Of a stretch of DNA of 64,000 nt, positions 26,926 through 35,609 are shown piece by piece. The notes under the pieces are model-generated. The model searched no databases and was not told the origin of the DNA. It was given only the letters and a program-made list of their open reading frames with translations. The stretch is taken from positions 62,001-126,000 of the forward strand of contig JAGZJZ010000017.1 of assembly GCA_018365455.1 (NCBI GenBank). Reading direction: 5' to 3'. This DNA comes from Clostridiales bacterium. GTDB taxonomy: Bacteria > Bacillota > Clostridia > Lachnospirales > Lachnospiraceae. The translations under genes and the position numbers were made by a program. Each line of letters starts with the position of its first letter. The first letter of the stretch is position 1.

Positions 26926-27009
26926 AGGCTGGATAGAGCAGGCTGAATAGAACAGGCTGAATAGTAAAGGGTGAATGGAAGAAGATGAACAGAATAGTCT
27001 GAAGTATAT
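26926..27009. repeat. Six degenerate 14-bp tandem repeats between the divergent genes
   Basis: Units start at 26926, 26940, 26954, 26968, 26982 and 26996. The best three read AGGCTGGATAGAGC, AGGCTGAATAGAAC and AGGCTGAATAGTAA; the later ones keep AxxxTGAA. Copies lie between the MocR promoter and the deformylase-like gene, where MocR proteins usually bind direct repeats. Confidence 0.7.
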
Positions 27010-27069
27010 CTGGTACCGGGAATTTGTAACAGACTGTTAAATCGACCCTATAGTAAGGAGAACATAAAT

Positions 27070-27546
27070 ATGGTAAAGAAAATATTACTGCTTGGCGAAG
27101 AAAAATTGTATCAAAAAAGTGATCTGGTGAAAAAAGGAGAGGATTTTACGGAAACAATCTCTGATTTACATGACACTCTTATGGATTTTAAGAGTCGGTA
27201 TCAGGCGGGGCGTGCCATAGCCGCACCTCAGATTGGCGTGGGAAAACGTATTATTTATATGTATCTGGATAAGCCGGTTGTATTTATTAATCCCTGGCTT
27301 GAGTTTCCGGACGATGAAGAGATGGAGGTACTGGATGATTGCATGTCTTTCCCTAATTTATATGTAAGAGTAAAAAGGTTCAGACGCTGCGTAGTGAGGT
27401 ATGTGGATGCGGAATGGAAGAGTAGGGAGATGCGGCTAGAGGGGGATCTGGCTGAATTATTTCAGCACGAATATGACCATCTGGAAGGTATCCTTGCAAC
27501 TATGAGGGCGGTGGACGACAAAGCGCTTTGCATGAGGGGAGAATGA
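27070..27546 (+). CDS. Peptide deformylase-like metallohydrolase
   Basis: 158 residues. The three family motifs are present: GRAIAAPQIG (motif 1), DDCMSFPNLY with the metal-binding Cys (motif 2, usually EGCLS), and QHEYDHLEG with two metal His and the catalytic Glu (motif 3). So it is probably an active Fe/Zn hydrolase removing formyl groups, but the altered motif 2 and its context suggest a specialised paralogue and not the housekeeping Def. AAGGAGAAC precedes ATG 27070. The racemase-like gene starts 3 bp after it, and a MocR regulator is divergent. Confidence 0.85.
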   Translation: MVKKILLLGEEKLYQKSDLVKKGEDFTETISDLHDTLMDFKSRYQAGRAIAAPQIGVGKRIIYMYLDKPVVFINPWLEFPDDEEMEVLDDCMSFPNLYVRVKRFRRCVVRYVDAEWKSREMRLEGDLAELFQHEYDHLEGILATMRAVDDKALCMRGE

Positions 27547-27548
27547 AT

Positions 27549-28241
27549 ATGAAGAAATTAGGGATACTTGGAGGAATCAGTTTTACATCTACGATAGAAT
27601 ATTACAAAAAGATTATGAATCTGTATTATGAAAGATTTCAGGACTATTATTATCCGGAGATTGTAATAGAAAGCCTGAATTTTCAATATTTTACAGATCT
27701 TGAAAATCAGAACCGCATGGAGGAATATATCAATTGCATTCGGTCCGGTATTGAAAATTTAAAGCATGCAGGAGCAGAGATTGTGATTATGGCTGCCAAT
27801 TCTCCCCATTCCGTGTATGATGTAATAGAAGAGGATGCGGGTGTGCCAATGATAAGTATTGTGGATTCCGTAGCAAAACAGGCACAGGCTCTGTCCAGGA
27901 AGAAACTGCTTTTAACCGGGATTCGATATACAATGAGTCATTCATTGTATAAAAACAGAATGAAAGAATATGGCATTGAAATCATATCTCCGGATGAGAA
28001 ACAGCAAAATATAATTGATGATATAATATTCGGGGAATTGGCAGTACATAAAATAAACAGCCAGTCTCAAAGGGAATTTATGGACATAGTGGGTTATTAT
28101 CAAAAAGAGTGTGGGATTGAGGGTGTTATTTTAGGATGCACAGAATTGCCCTTGTTGATAAAGGGACTTCCTGAGCCGGTACCATTTTTGGACTCTTTGA
28201 AATTGCACTGTGAAGATTGTTTCCAGCGAATGCTTAAATAG
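27549..28241 (+). CDS. Aspartate/glutamate racemase family protein
   Basis: 230 residues from ATG 27549, preceded by GAGGGGAGA at the end of the upstream gene; an ATG at 27528 would overlap that gene. Family features: KLGILGGISFTSTIEYY at the N-terminus, AANSPHSVYD in the first active-site loop, and GCTELPLL with the second catalytic Cys. The first loop has Ala-Asn where two-cysteine racemases have Cys-Asn, so the classical two-base mechanism is not available. One-cysteine members are known in the family, with epimerase or other activities. It forms an operon with the deformylase-like gene. Confidence 0.85.
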   Translation: MKKLGILGGISFTSTIEYYKKIMNLYYERFQDYYYPEIVIESLNFQYFTDLENQNRMEEYINCIRSGIENLKHAGAEIVIMAANSPHSVYDVIEEDAGVPMISIVDSVAKQAQALSRKKLLLTGIRYTMSHSLYKNRMKEYGIEIISPDEKQQNIIDDIIFGELAVHKINSQSQREFMDIVGYYQKECGIEGVILGCTELPLLIKGLPEPVPFLDSLKLHCEDCFQRMLK

Positions 28242-28291
28242 AAAACATAACTGGTAATATTTGCGTTACCGGTAATAAAGCGGAAAAAATC

Positions 28292-28320
28292 TTGTCCATC
28301 GCTTGTGTGTATGTTACAAT
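28292..28320 (+). promoter_or_regulatory. Promoter of the cystine symporter gene
   Basis: TTGTCC at 28292-28297, 17 bp, TACAAT at 28315-28320. Just upstream, ACTGGTAA and TTACCGGT (about 28249-28273) form an inverted repeat that could be an operator. Confidence 0.6.
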
Positions 28321-28414
28321 AGTGAAGTTGTATGTATCACCTTATTAATGGGTATTCTATTTGGATACAAGAAATGACGGAGTGATAAATCTTTCAATAA
28401 GGGAGTAGATAAGA

Positions 28415-29827
28415 ATGGATAATGTATTTTTTAAAGAATTTTTAATGTTAAGTGACATTCGGACATTGCTTTGCCTGGGGCTTTTAGTCGTATTATTCAT
28501 AGTGATGAACAGAATTCAAAAACGAAAAGTCAGTTTTTCCAAAAGAATGATTATCGGTACTGTGTTTGGATTGGTACTGGGACTGGTTGTACAGGCAGTA
28601 TCCGGATTTGTAAGTCAGCCGATGGAAATTACTTTTGTTGCGGAAACTACGAAATGGTATGGCTTGTTTGGCAATGGATTTATAGATTTGATCAGAATGC
28701 TGGTTGTACCTCTTGTTATGGTATCTATTATTCATGTGATCATCAATATGCAAAAGGATGCCAACATCGGAAAGTTGACGAAAAATACCATTGTGGTAAC
28801 GATGGTGATGGTTATTATCGCTGTGGTAGTGGGACTGTGCGTAGGTGTCTTGTTCCGGGTTGGAACTGGAATGTCAACTACAGCGGAAGCAGTGGAAATG
28901 AAAGAAATTAAAACAGTGGTGGATACTCTAAGAGGGCTGCTGCCCGCCAATCCGGCTCAGGCGATGGTGGATGTAAATATTATCGCCCTGGTGATTTTTG
29001 CCGTATTTTTTGGTTTGGGTGCCAAAAGAATGTCAAAAAAATACTTTGATGTGGTAAAGCCGTTCTTTGACCTGATCAATGCACTTCATAAAATTATAAT
29101 GAGTATTGCCATGACAATTATCAAATACATGCCTTATGCTGTTATTGCACTGCTTGCAAATACCATTGCTCAAAAGGGAATTGAAAGTATTCTGGAAGTG
29201 GGAATTTTCATTGCGGCCTTGTATACGGCAGTTGCAATTATGTTTGTGATCCAGCTGCTTGCCCTGGTAATCTTTGGCGTGAATCCGGGCATTTACCTTA
29301 AAAAAGGCATATCTGTCATGATTTTAGCGTTTACTTCAAGGTCAAGTGTAGGCTCTCTGCCGCTTACCATTGAGACCCTCACCGATAAAATGGGTGTAAA
29401 TGACGGTACAGCCAATTTTGTGGCCGGATTTGGAACAACAGCGGGTATGCAGGGATGTGCAGGAGTATTTCCGGCTCTGCTCCTTGTATTTGTAGCAAAT
29501 GTAAATGGTATGCCCATAGATATTACCTTTATTGCAATGTCCATTATTGTTGTGACTTTAGGATCCCTGGGAATTGCAGGAATACCGGGAACGGCTACGA
29601 TGGCGGCTTCCGTTGCCCTCTCGGGTGTAGGTCTGGCATCCTCCTTTCCGGTTGTCAGCCCAATTCTGGCGATTGACCCGATTATTGATATGGGAAGAAC
29701 GCTCCTTAATGTAACTGGTTCTATGGTGAATGCGATTGTGGTGGACAGGACATTGGGACAGATGGATATGGATAGATTTAAGGATATGAGTACGGAAGTG
29801 GTGGCGGAGAGTAAGAAAGAGGAGTAA
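28415..29827 (+). CDS. tcyP: Sodium/proton-coupled L-cystine symporter (TcyP-like, DAACS family)
   Basis: 470 residues with about nine hydrophobic segments. It has the DAACS architecture: two re-entrant hairpins and the Ser-rich stretch AFTSRSSVGSLPLT (about 308-321), then FVAGFGTTAGMQGCAGVFPALL and later GIPGTATMAA. The N-terminal TcyP-type extension with a third-helix loop (KWYGLFGNGFIDLIRMLVVP) separates it from glutamate carriers. It imports cystine for cysteine supply. It has its own promoter, but its place after the deformylase-like and racemase genes suggests related amino-acid metabolism. GGGAG precedes ATG 28415. Confidence 0.85.
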   Translation: MDNVFFKEFLMLSDIRTLLCLGLLVVLFIVMNRIQKRKVSFSKRMIIGTVFGLVLGLVVQAVSGFVSQPMEITFVAETTKWYGLFGNGFIDLIRMLVVPLVMVSIIHVIINMQKDANIGKLTKNTIVVTMVMVIIAVVVGLCVGVLFRVGTGMSTTAEAVEMKEIKTVVDTLRGLLPANPAQAMVDVNIIALVIFAVFFGLGAKRMSKKYFDVVKPFFDLINALHKIIMSIAMTIIKYMPYAVIALLANTIAQKGIESILEVGIFIAALYTAVAIMFVIQLLALVIFGVNPGIYLKKGISVMILAFTSRSSVGSLPLTIETLTDKMGVNDGTANFVAGFGTTAGMQGCAGVFPALLLVFVANVNGMPIDITFIAMSIIVVTLGSLGIAGIPGTATMAASVALSGVGLASSFPVVSPILAIDPIIDMGRTLLNVTGSMVNAIVVDRTLGQMDMDRFKDMSTEVVAESKKEE

Positions 29828-29850
29828 AATACAACTACAGTTTCAATAAT

Positions 29851-29888
29851 AAAAACCAGGCCGGGACACAACACCTCGCCTGGTTTTT
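29851..29888. terminator. Terminator after the symporter gene
   Basis: AAAAACCAGGC (29851-29861) pairs with GCCTGGTTTTT (29878-29888). A-rich and T-rich ends suggest it works in both directions. Confidence 0.85.
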
Positions 29889-29902
29889 TATCAAATAACA
29901 CA

Positions 29903-29948
29903 TTGACATTTATCGATATGATGTTTATACTTTAGATATATCGATAAA
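29903..29948 (+). promoter_or_regulatory. arsR promoter with inverted-repeat operator
   Basis: TTGACA 29903-29908, 17 bp, TATACT 29926-29931. TTTATCGATAT (29909-29919) and ATATCGATAAA (29938-29948) form an 11-bp inverted repeat flanking the -10. The arms lie in the spacer and over the start site, typical of an ArsR/SmtB operator. Confidence 0.85.
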
Positions 29949-29968
29949 AATGAATGTGAGGTGCTTTA

Positions 29969-30256
29969 ATGGGGAATTATGAGAATGAAGCCAAAGTTTT
30001 TAAAGCTTTTTGTGATGAAAACCGGTTACAGATCCTGGAAATGCTCCGGGGTGGGGAAAAATGCGGATGTAAGCTTCTGGAGGAACTGAAGATCAGCCAG
30101 TCAACGCTGTCACATCATATGAAAATTTTATGTGATTCCGGAATAGTCTCCGGAAGAAGGGTTGGAAAATGGACGCATTATTCCATTGACCGGCAAGGCA
30201 GTGTGAGAGCAGCAGCATTGCTTGGAGAATTGACAAAGACAGAGTATTCAGAATAA
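29969..30256 (+). CDS. ArsR/SmtB family transcriptional regulator
   Basis: 95 residues. Winged helix with AFCDENRLQILEMLRGGEKC, then the recognition helix LKISQSTLSHHMKIL and the wing GRRVGKWTHYSID. Cys residues in EKCGCKLLEEL (about 31-33), near the start of the ArsR-like segment, could bind As(III), Sb(III) or another soft metal. The operator is within its own promoter, so it should repress itself and the MFS gene 16 bp downstream. GTGAGGTG lies before ATG 29969. Confidence 0.92.
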   Translation: MGNYENEAKVFKAFCDENRLQILEMLRGGEKCGCKLLEELKISQSTLSHHMKILCDSGIVSGRRVGKWTHYSIDRQGSVRAAALLGELTKTEYSE

Positions 30257-30272
30257 GAGGTTAAGCAATCAT

Positions 30273-31520
30273 ATGAAACAATGGAAGAAGAATTTTTTTA
30301 CTATTTGGACCGGTCAGGCTGTTTCCCAATTCTCCAGTTCTGTGTTACAGTTTGCTATCGTATGGTATTTAACAGATATTACGGGGTCTGCCCTGGTACT
30401 TTCCGCGGCAATGCTAATGGGATTTCTGCCACAGGGAGTTTTGGGACCGTTTATCGGGGTGTATATTGACCGCTATCAGCGAAAGAAAATTATGATTATT
30501 TCAGATCTGCTGATTTCTGCTGCCAGTTTTATCCTGGTTCTTGCCGGGTTGTTTGGATTCCTTACTACAGGCGTTATTTTAGCTGTTTTGCTGGTGCGCT
30601 CCATCGGATCTGCTTTTCACACGCCATGCCTCCAGGCGGTTACCCCACAGATAGTTCCGGCGGATCAACTGACACGCTGCGCGGGGTATTCCCAGTCCCT
30701 GCAGTCAGTTTCCCAGATATTCAGTCCGGTGTTGGCGGCTGTGCTTTACCAGATGTGGAGTTTGAGTGGAATCATTTTTTTGGATGTAATTGGAGCTTTG
30801 ATTGCGGTATTTACACTGGTAATCAGCCATATTCCGGAGTTAGAGCGAAACCAGGAGACAGAAAAGCTTCCTGTAATACGGGAAATGCTGGATGGATTTC
30901 GTATCTTACGAACAAATCAGGGGATGATGGGTCTGGTAATGATCAGCGCATTATATACGTTGGCATTGATGCCCACCAGCGCGCTTTTCCCTTTAATGAG
31001 TATGTCTTATTTTGGAGGGACCAGTACGTATGCAAGCATTGCGGAAGTTGTATTTTCCATTGGACTGCTGATCGGCTCTCTGATATTAGGCAGATGGGGC
31101 GGGACAAAAAACAGAGTTTATACTATTATTGGCTCATATTTGTTAATGAGTGTAAGCCTTTTTGCATCCGGAATGCTTCCACCTAACGGTTTTATCACAT
31201 TTACAGTATTTGCCTGTCTGATGGGGGTATCGGGGCCGTTTTACTGGGGTATGTATACACCCTTGCTGCAGAGCAAGTTCGAAGCGAAGTATTTGGGCAG
31301 AGTGATGTCACTTTCCGGCAGCATCATGGTGATCACTTCACCTGTAGGGCTGTCGTTATCCGGTGTATTTGCAGAGGCATTCGGGGTAGAAAAATGGTTT
31401 CTGGTGGCGGGCACGCTGACATTACTCGCGGCTGCGCTCTGCCTGTGTATACCGGCGATTCGCAACTGCGATAAGGAAACTGCCGGGGGCGCAAAAGAAA
31501 CAGGCAGTGAGAATGAATAA
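30273..31520 (+). CDS. MFS efflux transporter (MFS_3/EntS-like)
   Basis: 415 residues with about 12 hydrophobic segments. The N-terminus (WKKNFFTIWTGQAVSQFSSS, then LQFAIVWYLTDITGSALVLS) and the loop YIDRYQRKKIMIISD are typical of the macrolide-efflux/enterobactin-exporter-like branch of MFS. Together with ArsR, 16 bp upstream, and the ABC exporter downstream it forms an efflux cluster. Substrate unknown; a metal-responsive ArsR next to MFS_3 does not prove metal export. Confidence 0.85.
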   Translation: MKQWKKNFFTIWTGQAVSQFSSSVLQFAIVWYLTDITGSALVLSAAMLMGFLPQGVLGPFIGVYIDRYQRKKIMIISDLLISAASFILVLAGLFGFLTTGVILAVLLVRSIGSAFHTPCLQAVTPQIVPADQLTRCAGYSQSLQSVSQIFSPVLAAVLYQMWSLSGIIFLDVIGALIAVFTLVISHIPELERNQETEKLPVIREMLDGFRILRTNQGMMGLVMISALYTLALMPTSALFPLMSMSYFGGTSTYASIAEVVFSIGLLIGSLILGRWGGTKNRVYTIIGSYLLMSVSLFASGMLPPNGFITFTVFACLMGVSGPFYWGMYTPLLQSKFEAKYLGRVMSLSGSIMVITSPVGLSLSGVFAEAFGVEKWFLVAGTLTLLAAALCLCIPAIRNCDKETAGGAKETGSENE

Positions 31521-31567
31521 TACCTTAGATTCTATCATATACCATAGGTAGAAGCGAGGTGGCATAA

Positions 31568-32314
31568 ATGGAAAATTGTCTGGCGGTAGAAGGGCTTTGC
31601 AAAGAGTATGGAAGGAAGAAAATCGTAAAGTCTCTGGAATTCCAGGTAAAACAGGGACAAGTGCTGGCATTTTTAGGACCAAACGGAGCGGGGAAAAGTA
31701 CAACCATGAATATGATTGGAACTCTTCTTGCCAAAACAGAGGGAAAGATTTATATTGACAGCAGTGATATGGATACAGATAAAAACGAGATTAAAAGAAA
31801 AATCGGTATGGTTTTTCAGGAAGATGTGCTGGATGATGATCTGACGGTTTATCAGAATCTCTGGTACAGAGGCGGGTTATACTGGAAACAAGACCGCGAA
31901 TTAAAGAAGCAGATTATGGACTTGATACAACTGCTGGAAATGGAAAAGATGCAGCATCAAAAATACCGGGAATGTTCCGGGGGACAGCGTAGACTGGCAC
32001 AGATTGCCAGGGCGCTTATCTCTAAACCAAGGCTGCTGATTCTGGATGAACCCACAACCGGTCTGGATCCGGTTACCAGGCAAAATGTCTGGGATGTGCT
32101 GCTGAAATTAAAGGAGCAGCTGCAGATGACCATATTTTACACCACACATTATCTGGATGAAGCTTCTTTTGCAGATACGCTATGCATTTTAAAAGACGGC
32201 AGGATTGCAGCCTGCGGAAGTCTTAAGGAGATTCAGGCGAAATGGAAACACACCCTGAAAACACCGGGGCTTGACGATATATATTTTCATCTCTTAAAAG
32301 GAGAGGCATTATGA
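31568..32314 (+). CDS. ABC exporter ATP-binding protein
   Basis: 248 residues. Walker A GPNGAGKST (about 37-45), signature CSGGQRRLAQ, Walker B LLILDEPTTGLDP, H-loop TTHYLDEA. It lacks the long DrrA-type extension seen in the protein at 22007. It begins 48 bp after the MFS gene with AGCGAGGTGGC before the ATG. Its stop overlaps the permease start by 4 bp (ATGA), so the two are coupled. Confidence 0.92.
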   Translation: MENCLAVEGLCKEYGRKKIVKSLEFQVKQGQVLAFLGPNGAGKSTTMNMIGTLLAKTEGKIYIDSSDMDTDKNEIKRKIGMVFQEDVLDDDLTVYQNLWYRGGLYWKQDRELKKQIMDLIQLLEMEKMQHQKYRECSGGQRRLAQIARALISKPRLLILDEPTTGLDPVTRQNVWDVLLKLKEQLQMTIFYTTHYLDEASFADTLCILKDGRIAACGSLKEIQAKWKHTLKTPGLDDIYFHLLKGEAL

Positions 32315-33204
32315 GAAGCTTGCGATTTCTGGTACAGAGAAATATAGCCTTATTCTTAAACAATAAATTAAACATTATCTTGTCCTTTGCCTCCATTCCG
32401 GTCGTTGTCAGTCTGTACGTGTTTTTTCTCAGGGATTTTCTGACGGATATGGTGGGTCAGTCAGGGGTCAGCCCTGACTATGTGCAGCAGCTCACGGATC
32501 GGTTGATGTTTGCAGGCCTTCTAATTGTAATCAACACCACAACGTGCTTCGGTATTATTCAGATTTGTGTCAATGACATGGGTACCGGTATCCGTAAAGA
32601 CTTCCTGATAGCACCCGTTACGCCATTTTTGATTTTATCCGGATATTGGCTAACCAGTATGCTGGTTTCCTGTGTGTTTACGTTGCTGACAGCATTGGGC
32701 GGCGAAGTCTTTTTTACTTATCAATACGGAAGCACCCAGCCTTTGTGCAGACAGCTGAAAGTCCTCATGATTACAATGTTTTCCTCCTGCATAAATTCCG
32801 GAATCCTGCTGTGTTTTGCAAACAAATTAAAAAGCACCACTACCTTTTCTACTTTTGCTAACCTCTATGGAACGGTAATCGGTTTTCTGGCTGGTGCCTA
32901 TCTGCCTTATTATTTCTATCCGGACTGGATGAAATCCATGCTGCTGTGGTTCCCACCCACTCAGCTTACCAGTATCATCAGACGGGAGTACATAAGCGTG
33001 GCAAATAAATGGGTCGATACCGGGAACCTGCCCGGGTTTCTGGATGCAGTATATCAGAATTTTGGTGTGGATCTCATACACAAAAACCGGATTCTTTCCG
33101 TATTGCAGCAATGGTCCATCTTAATATTTGCGTTGGCGGTTATACTGCTTTATTTGTGGGTTTGCAGCTATGAGAAGACTGTTACAGCCAGACGGAAAGT
33201 ATAA
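32311..33204 (+). CDS. ABC-2 type exporter permease
   Basis: 297 residues with six membrane segments and a large extracytoplasmic or connecting region near 195-260. It starts by a 4-bp overlap with the ATPase gene. The sequence NDMGTGIRKDFLIAPVTPF is the ABC-2 coupling-helix region. Partner of the upstream ATPase; substrate unknown. Confidence 0.88.
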   Translation: MRSLRFLVQRNIALFLNNKLNIILSFASIPVVVSLYVFFLRDFLTDMVGQSGVSPDYVQQLTDRLMFAGLLIVINTTTCFGIIQICVNDMGTGIRKDFLIAPVTPFLILSGYWLTSMLVSCVFTLLTALGGEVFFTYQYGSTQPLCRQLKVLMITMFSSCINSGILLCFANKLKSTTTFSTFANLYGTVIGFLAGAYLPYYFYPDWMKSMLLWFPPTQLTSIIRREYISVANKWVDTGNLPGFLDAVYQNFGVDLIHKNRILSVLQQWSILIFALAVILLYLWVCSYEKTVTARRKV

Positions 33205-33304
33205 ACAAGGTGTCATTTTGCTGACTCCGGTTCTGGAAAAATAATCCAGGTTACATCATCAATTACCATAGATGATGCCGGATCAAACACATAAGGAGGA
33301 AGTT

Positions 33305-33997
33305 ATGAAGTATTTTGGAGATGGATTGAGTGAAATGCATAAAGAATTAAACAGCATGATTCGAAAGCCCGATAAGATTCAACAGGCTAAGGATTTATTT
33401 CTGAAGCTCCATGGGAAGCTGCACATATCGAAAGTATCGGATGGAATATGCAATGAAGTAGATGAACTGGTCAGTGATCTGGAAGCGGAGGAATATGCTG
33501 TGATGCCTTGCAGCAAGGATGAAACAATTGCATGGGTTTTCTGGCATATAGCCAGGATTGAGGATTTAACCATGAATATACTCCTTGCTGATGGAAATCA
33601 GGTCTTTGATGATCAGTGGAAAGAAAGGCTGAATACAGCAATCACTGATACGGGAAATGCGCTGTCAGATGATGAAATCATAAGCTTAAGCAAAAATCTG
33701 AACATTCCCGAATTGCTAAACTACCGAAATGAAGTAGGAAGAAGAACCAGGCAAATTGCCAGTAATCTAACAGCTGAAGATATGAAAAGAAAGGTTACTA
33801 AGCAGGGGTTAGACAGGATTATGGCAGAGGGAGGCGTTACACAACAGGAGGACTCTATATGGCTTCTGGATTTTTGGGGCAAAAAGGATATGGCGGGGCT
33901 GTTATTAATGCCTCCAACCAGACATGTTATGCTTCATCTGAATGATTGCTGCAAATGGAAGGAAAAGATCCGTGGAGGAAGAAAGACAGGGAAGTAA
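33305..33997 (+). CDS. DinB-like protein
   Basis: 230 residues from ATG 33305 with AAGGAGG at about 33294-33300; an in-frame ATG at 33275 precedes that ribosome site. A helical protein with the DinB/YfiT-like pieces ETIAWVFWHIARIEDLTMNI and LMPPTRHVMLHLNDC, where His residues could form the metal triad (about residues 88, 212 and 217). DinB-fold proteins are often thiol-dependent transferases; the activity here is unknown. It ends just before a strong terminator. Confidence 0.7.
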   Translation: MKYFGDGLSEMHKELNSMIRKPDKIQQAKDLFLKLHGKLHISKVSDGICNEVDELVSDLEAEEYAVMPCSKDETIAWVFWHIARIEDLTMNILLADGNQVFDDQWKERLNTAITDTGNALSDDEIISLSKNLNIPELLNYRNEVGRRTRQIASNLTAEDMKRKVTKQGLDRIMAEGGVTQQEDSIWLLDFWGKKDMAGLLLMPPTRHVMLHLNDCCKWKEKIRGGRKTGK

Positions 33998-34001
33998 TGC
34001 C

Positions 34002-34035
34002 AACAGCTTCAGGAAATAATCCTGAGGCTGTTTTT
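34002..34035. terminator. Terminator between the DinB-like and yesN-like genes
   Basis: AACAGCTTCAGGA (34002-34014) pairs with TCCTGAGGCTGTT (34020-34032) and T5 follows. It lies between convergent genes. Confidence 0.8.
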
Positions 34036-34067
34036 AAAGTGAGCCAGAAAGCAATTTTCAAAATGCC

Positions 34068-35609
34068 CTAATTTATATCCTGATACTTAATCCGGTACTC
34101 AGAAGGGGAGATCCCCATGATCTGTTTAAAGGCTTTGCTAAAATAAAACTGGTTGGAATATCCGCATAGTTCCGCCACTTCACGAATGGACATGGTAGAA
34201 GATAGAAAGTAGTGGCACGCCTGCTCGATCCGGTATTTTGTTAAATATTCTATGGGAGGGATACCTTCCTGTTTCTTGAAAATTCTGCTCAGGTAAGCAG
34301 GGGTAATGGAAAATTTTGTGGCAATATTGTTTATATTGATTTCCTGGGAATAGTGGGAGTGGATATAGGCTTTTATTTTATCAATAAAATGCGAAGAGTC
34401 TGAATTGATCTCTATATTCAATAATGTATTCCTGCATGCCTGCTCAAATAAAAATAACAGGGAATCGGTCAGATCGGTATAGCCCTTTGAGGTGGAGAGA
34501 TATTCTTCGATTTCCAGAGCGTAGTTATGAAATAATTTATGATCTGCGTAATCGAATATATAATATAAAATCTTTTTCAGGCACTCATCTAACTGCTTTT
34601 GCGTAACCCTTTCTTTACTGCATTGTAATAAAAAGCTTTTTAGATGATTTAAAAAGGAAGGGAGATTCTTATTCTGGATATCCAGCTTAAACTTCTTTTC
34701 CATGGAATCATCTAAGATGTGACGGAATTCCGTTCCATTTTCCAGAAAATCTTTTTGATAGAGAATGGAGGAATGACCGAATATCAGATGATTGGCTGTC
34801 TGGGTGCGCATCAGGGTATGCTTGCTACGGATATCGGAAAGATCACAGGTTTTCGTACTCAGACACAGTGTGACCGGATAGCCGCAGGGCCTTAAGATCT
34901 CCATCAGTCCCAAAAGTAAATTCTTTATCTTCGTAGTGTTATTTTGCTGCAGAGAAATCAGCAAAAACTTTTCATTTCTGGTAACTCCGTCCAACAGGTA
35001 AATGGTATCGTGGTTCCCCAGGTATTTATGTTGCAAATCAGCCACCGATAGTTGGGTAAGGGCTTCCTCCGAGGGATAAATATCATGCAGTGTCAGGGAG
35101 GAGCAGGAGCCTGCATTTATCAGGATTCCATAATAAAAAGCCTGTCCCAGTGCCTGTAGTTCCTGGGTGGAAACTGAGGTTTTGTAGTTATGAAGCAGGG
35201 AATTCAATAATGTGTGTCTGTTTTCTTTTTTTGAGGTTTGGATTTTTTCCGACAATGTATCCAGCGTGTAGTGCAAATCCTCCACTGAGACAGGCTTTAA
35301 CAGGTAATCGTCTACCCCCAGCTTCATGGACTGCCGTGCATATTCAAAGTCTTTATATCCGCTTAAGATGACAGTATACACAGGAACATTATTTTCTTTT
35401 AATTTTTGGATCAAATCCAATCCGGATGCAATGGGCATACGGATATCCGTAAAGAGAATATCAGGTGACAGATCTGTAATTTTCTCATAGGCTTCCTGAC
35501 CATTGAGTGCGGTCCCCACAATTTCTATGTCATCAGAAGCTTTTTTCAGCTTCGCGCATAAATCCTTTTGGATCAAAAGCTGGTCTTCAGCTACAAATAT
35601 TTTAATCAT
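34068..35609 (-). CDS. Response regulator with AraC-type DNA-binding domain (YesN-like)
   Basis: 513 residues. Receiver domain (about 1-120) with acidic pair ED near residue 7, phospho-acceptor Asp in ILFTDIRMP (about 56), Ser/Thr in TVILSGYKD and Lys in DYLLKPV. A middle region of about 280 residues is followed by a C-terminal double HTH (INNIATKFSITPAYLSRIFK, then IREVAELCGYSNQFYFSKAF). It is translationally coupled to its kinase (8-bp overlap; the kinase gene is first). Likely target: the two similar promoters at 37598-37669 and 44358-44429. Confidence 0.92.
   Translation of the reverse strand: MIKIFVAEDQLLIQKDLCAKLKKASDDIEIVGTALNGQEAYEKITDLSPDILFTDIRMPIASGLDLIQKLKENNVPVYTVILSGYKDFEYARQSMKLGVDDYLLKPVSVEDLHYTLDTLSEKIQTSKKENRHTLLNSLLHNYKTSVSTQELQALGQAFYYGILINAGSCSSLTLHDIYPSEEALTQLSVADLQHKYLGNHDTIYLLDGVTRNEKFLLISLQQNNTTKIKNLLLGLMEILRPCGYPVTLCLSTKTCDLSDIRSKHTLMRTQTANHLIFGHSSILYQKDFLENGTEFRHILDDSMEKKFKLDIQNKNLPSFLNHLKSFLLQCSKERVTQKQLDECLKKILYYIFDYADHKLFHNYALEIEEYLSTSKGYTDLTDSLLFLFEQACRNTLLNIEINSDSSHFIDKIKAYIHSHYSQEININNIATKFSITPAYLSRIFKKQEGIPPIEYLTKYRIEQACHYFLSSTMSIREVAELCGYSNQFYFSKAFKQIMGISPSEYRIKYQDIN

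Noticed and set aside
29293..29901. 202-codon open frame antisense to the cystine symporter
   Set aside because: Antisense of a membrane-protein gene; it extends through the terminator and shows no family features.
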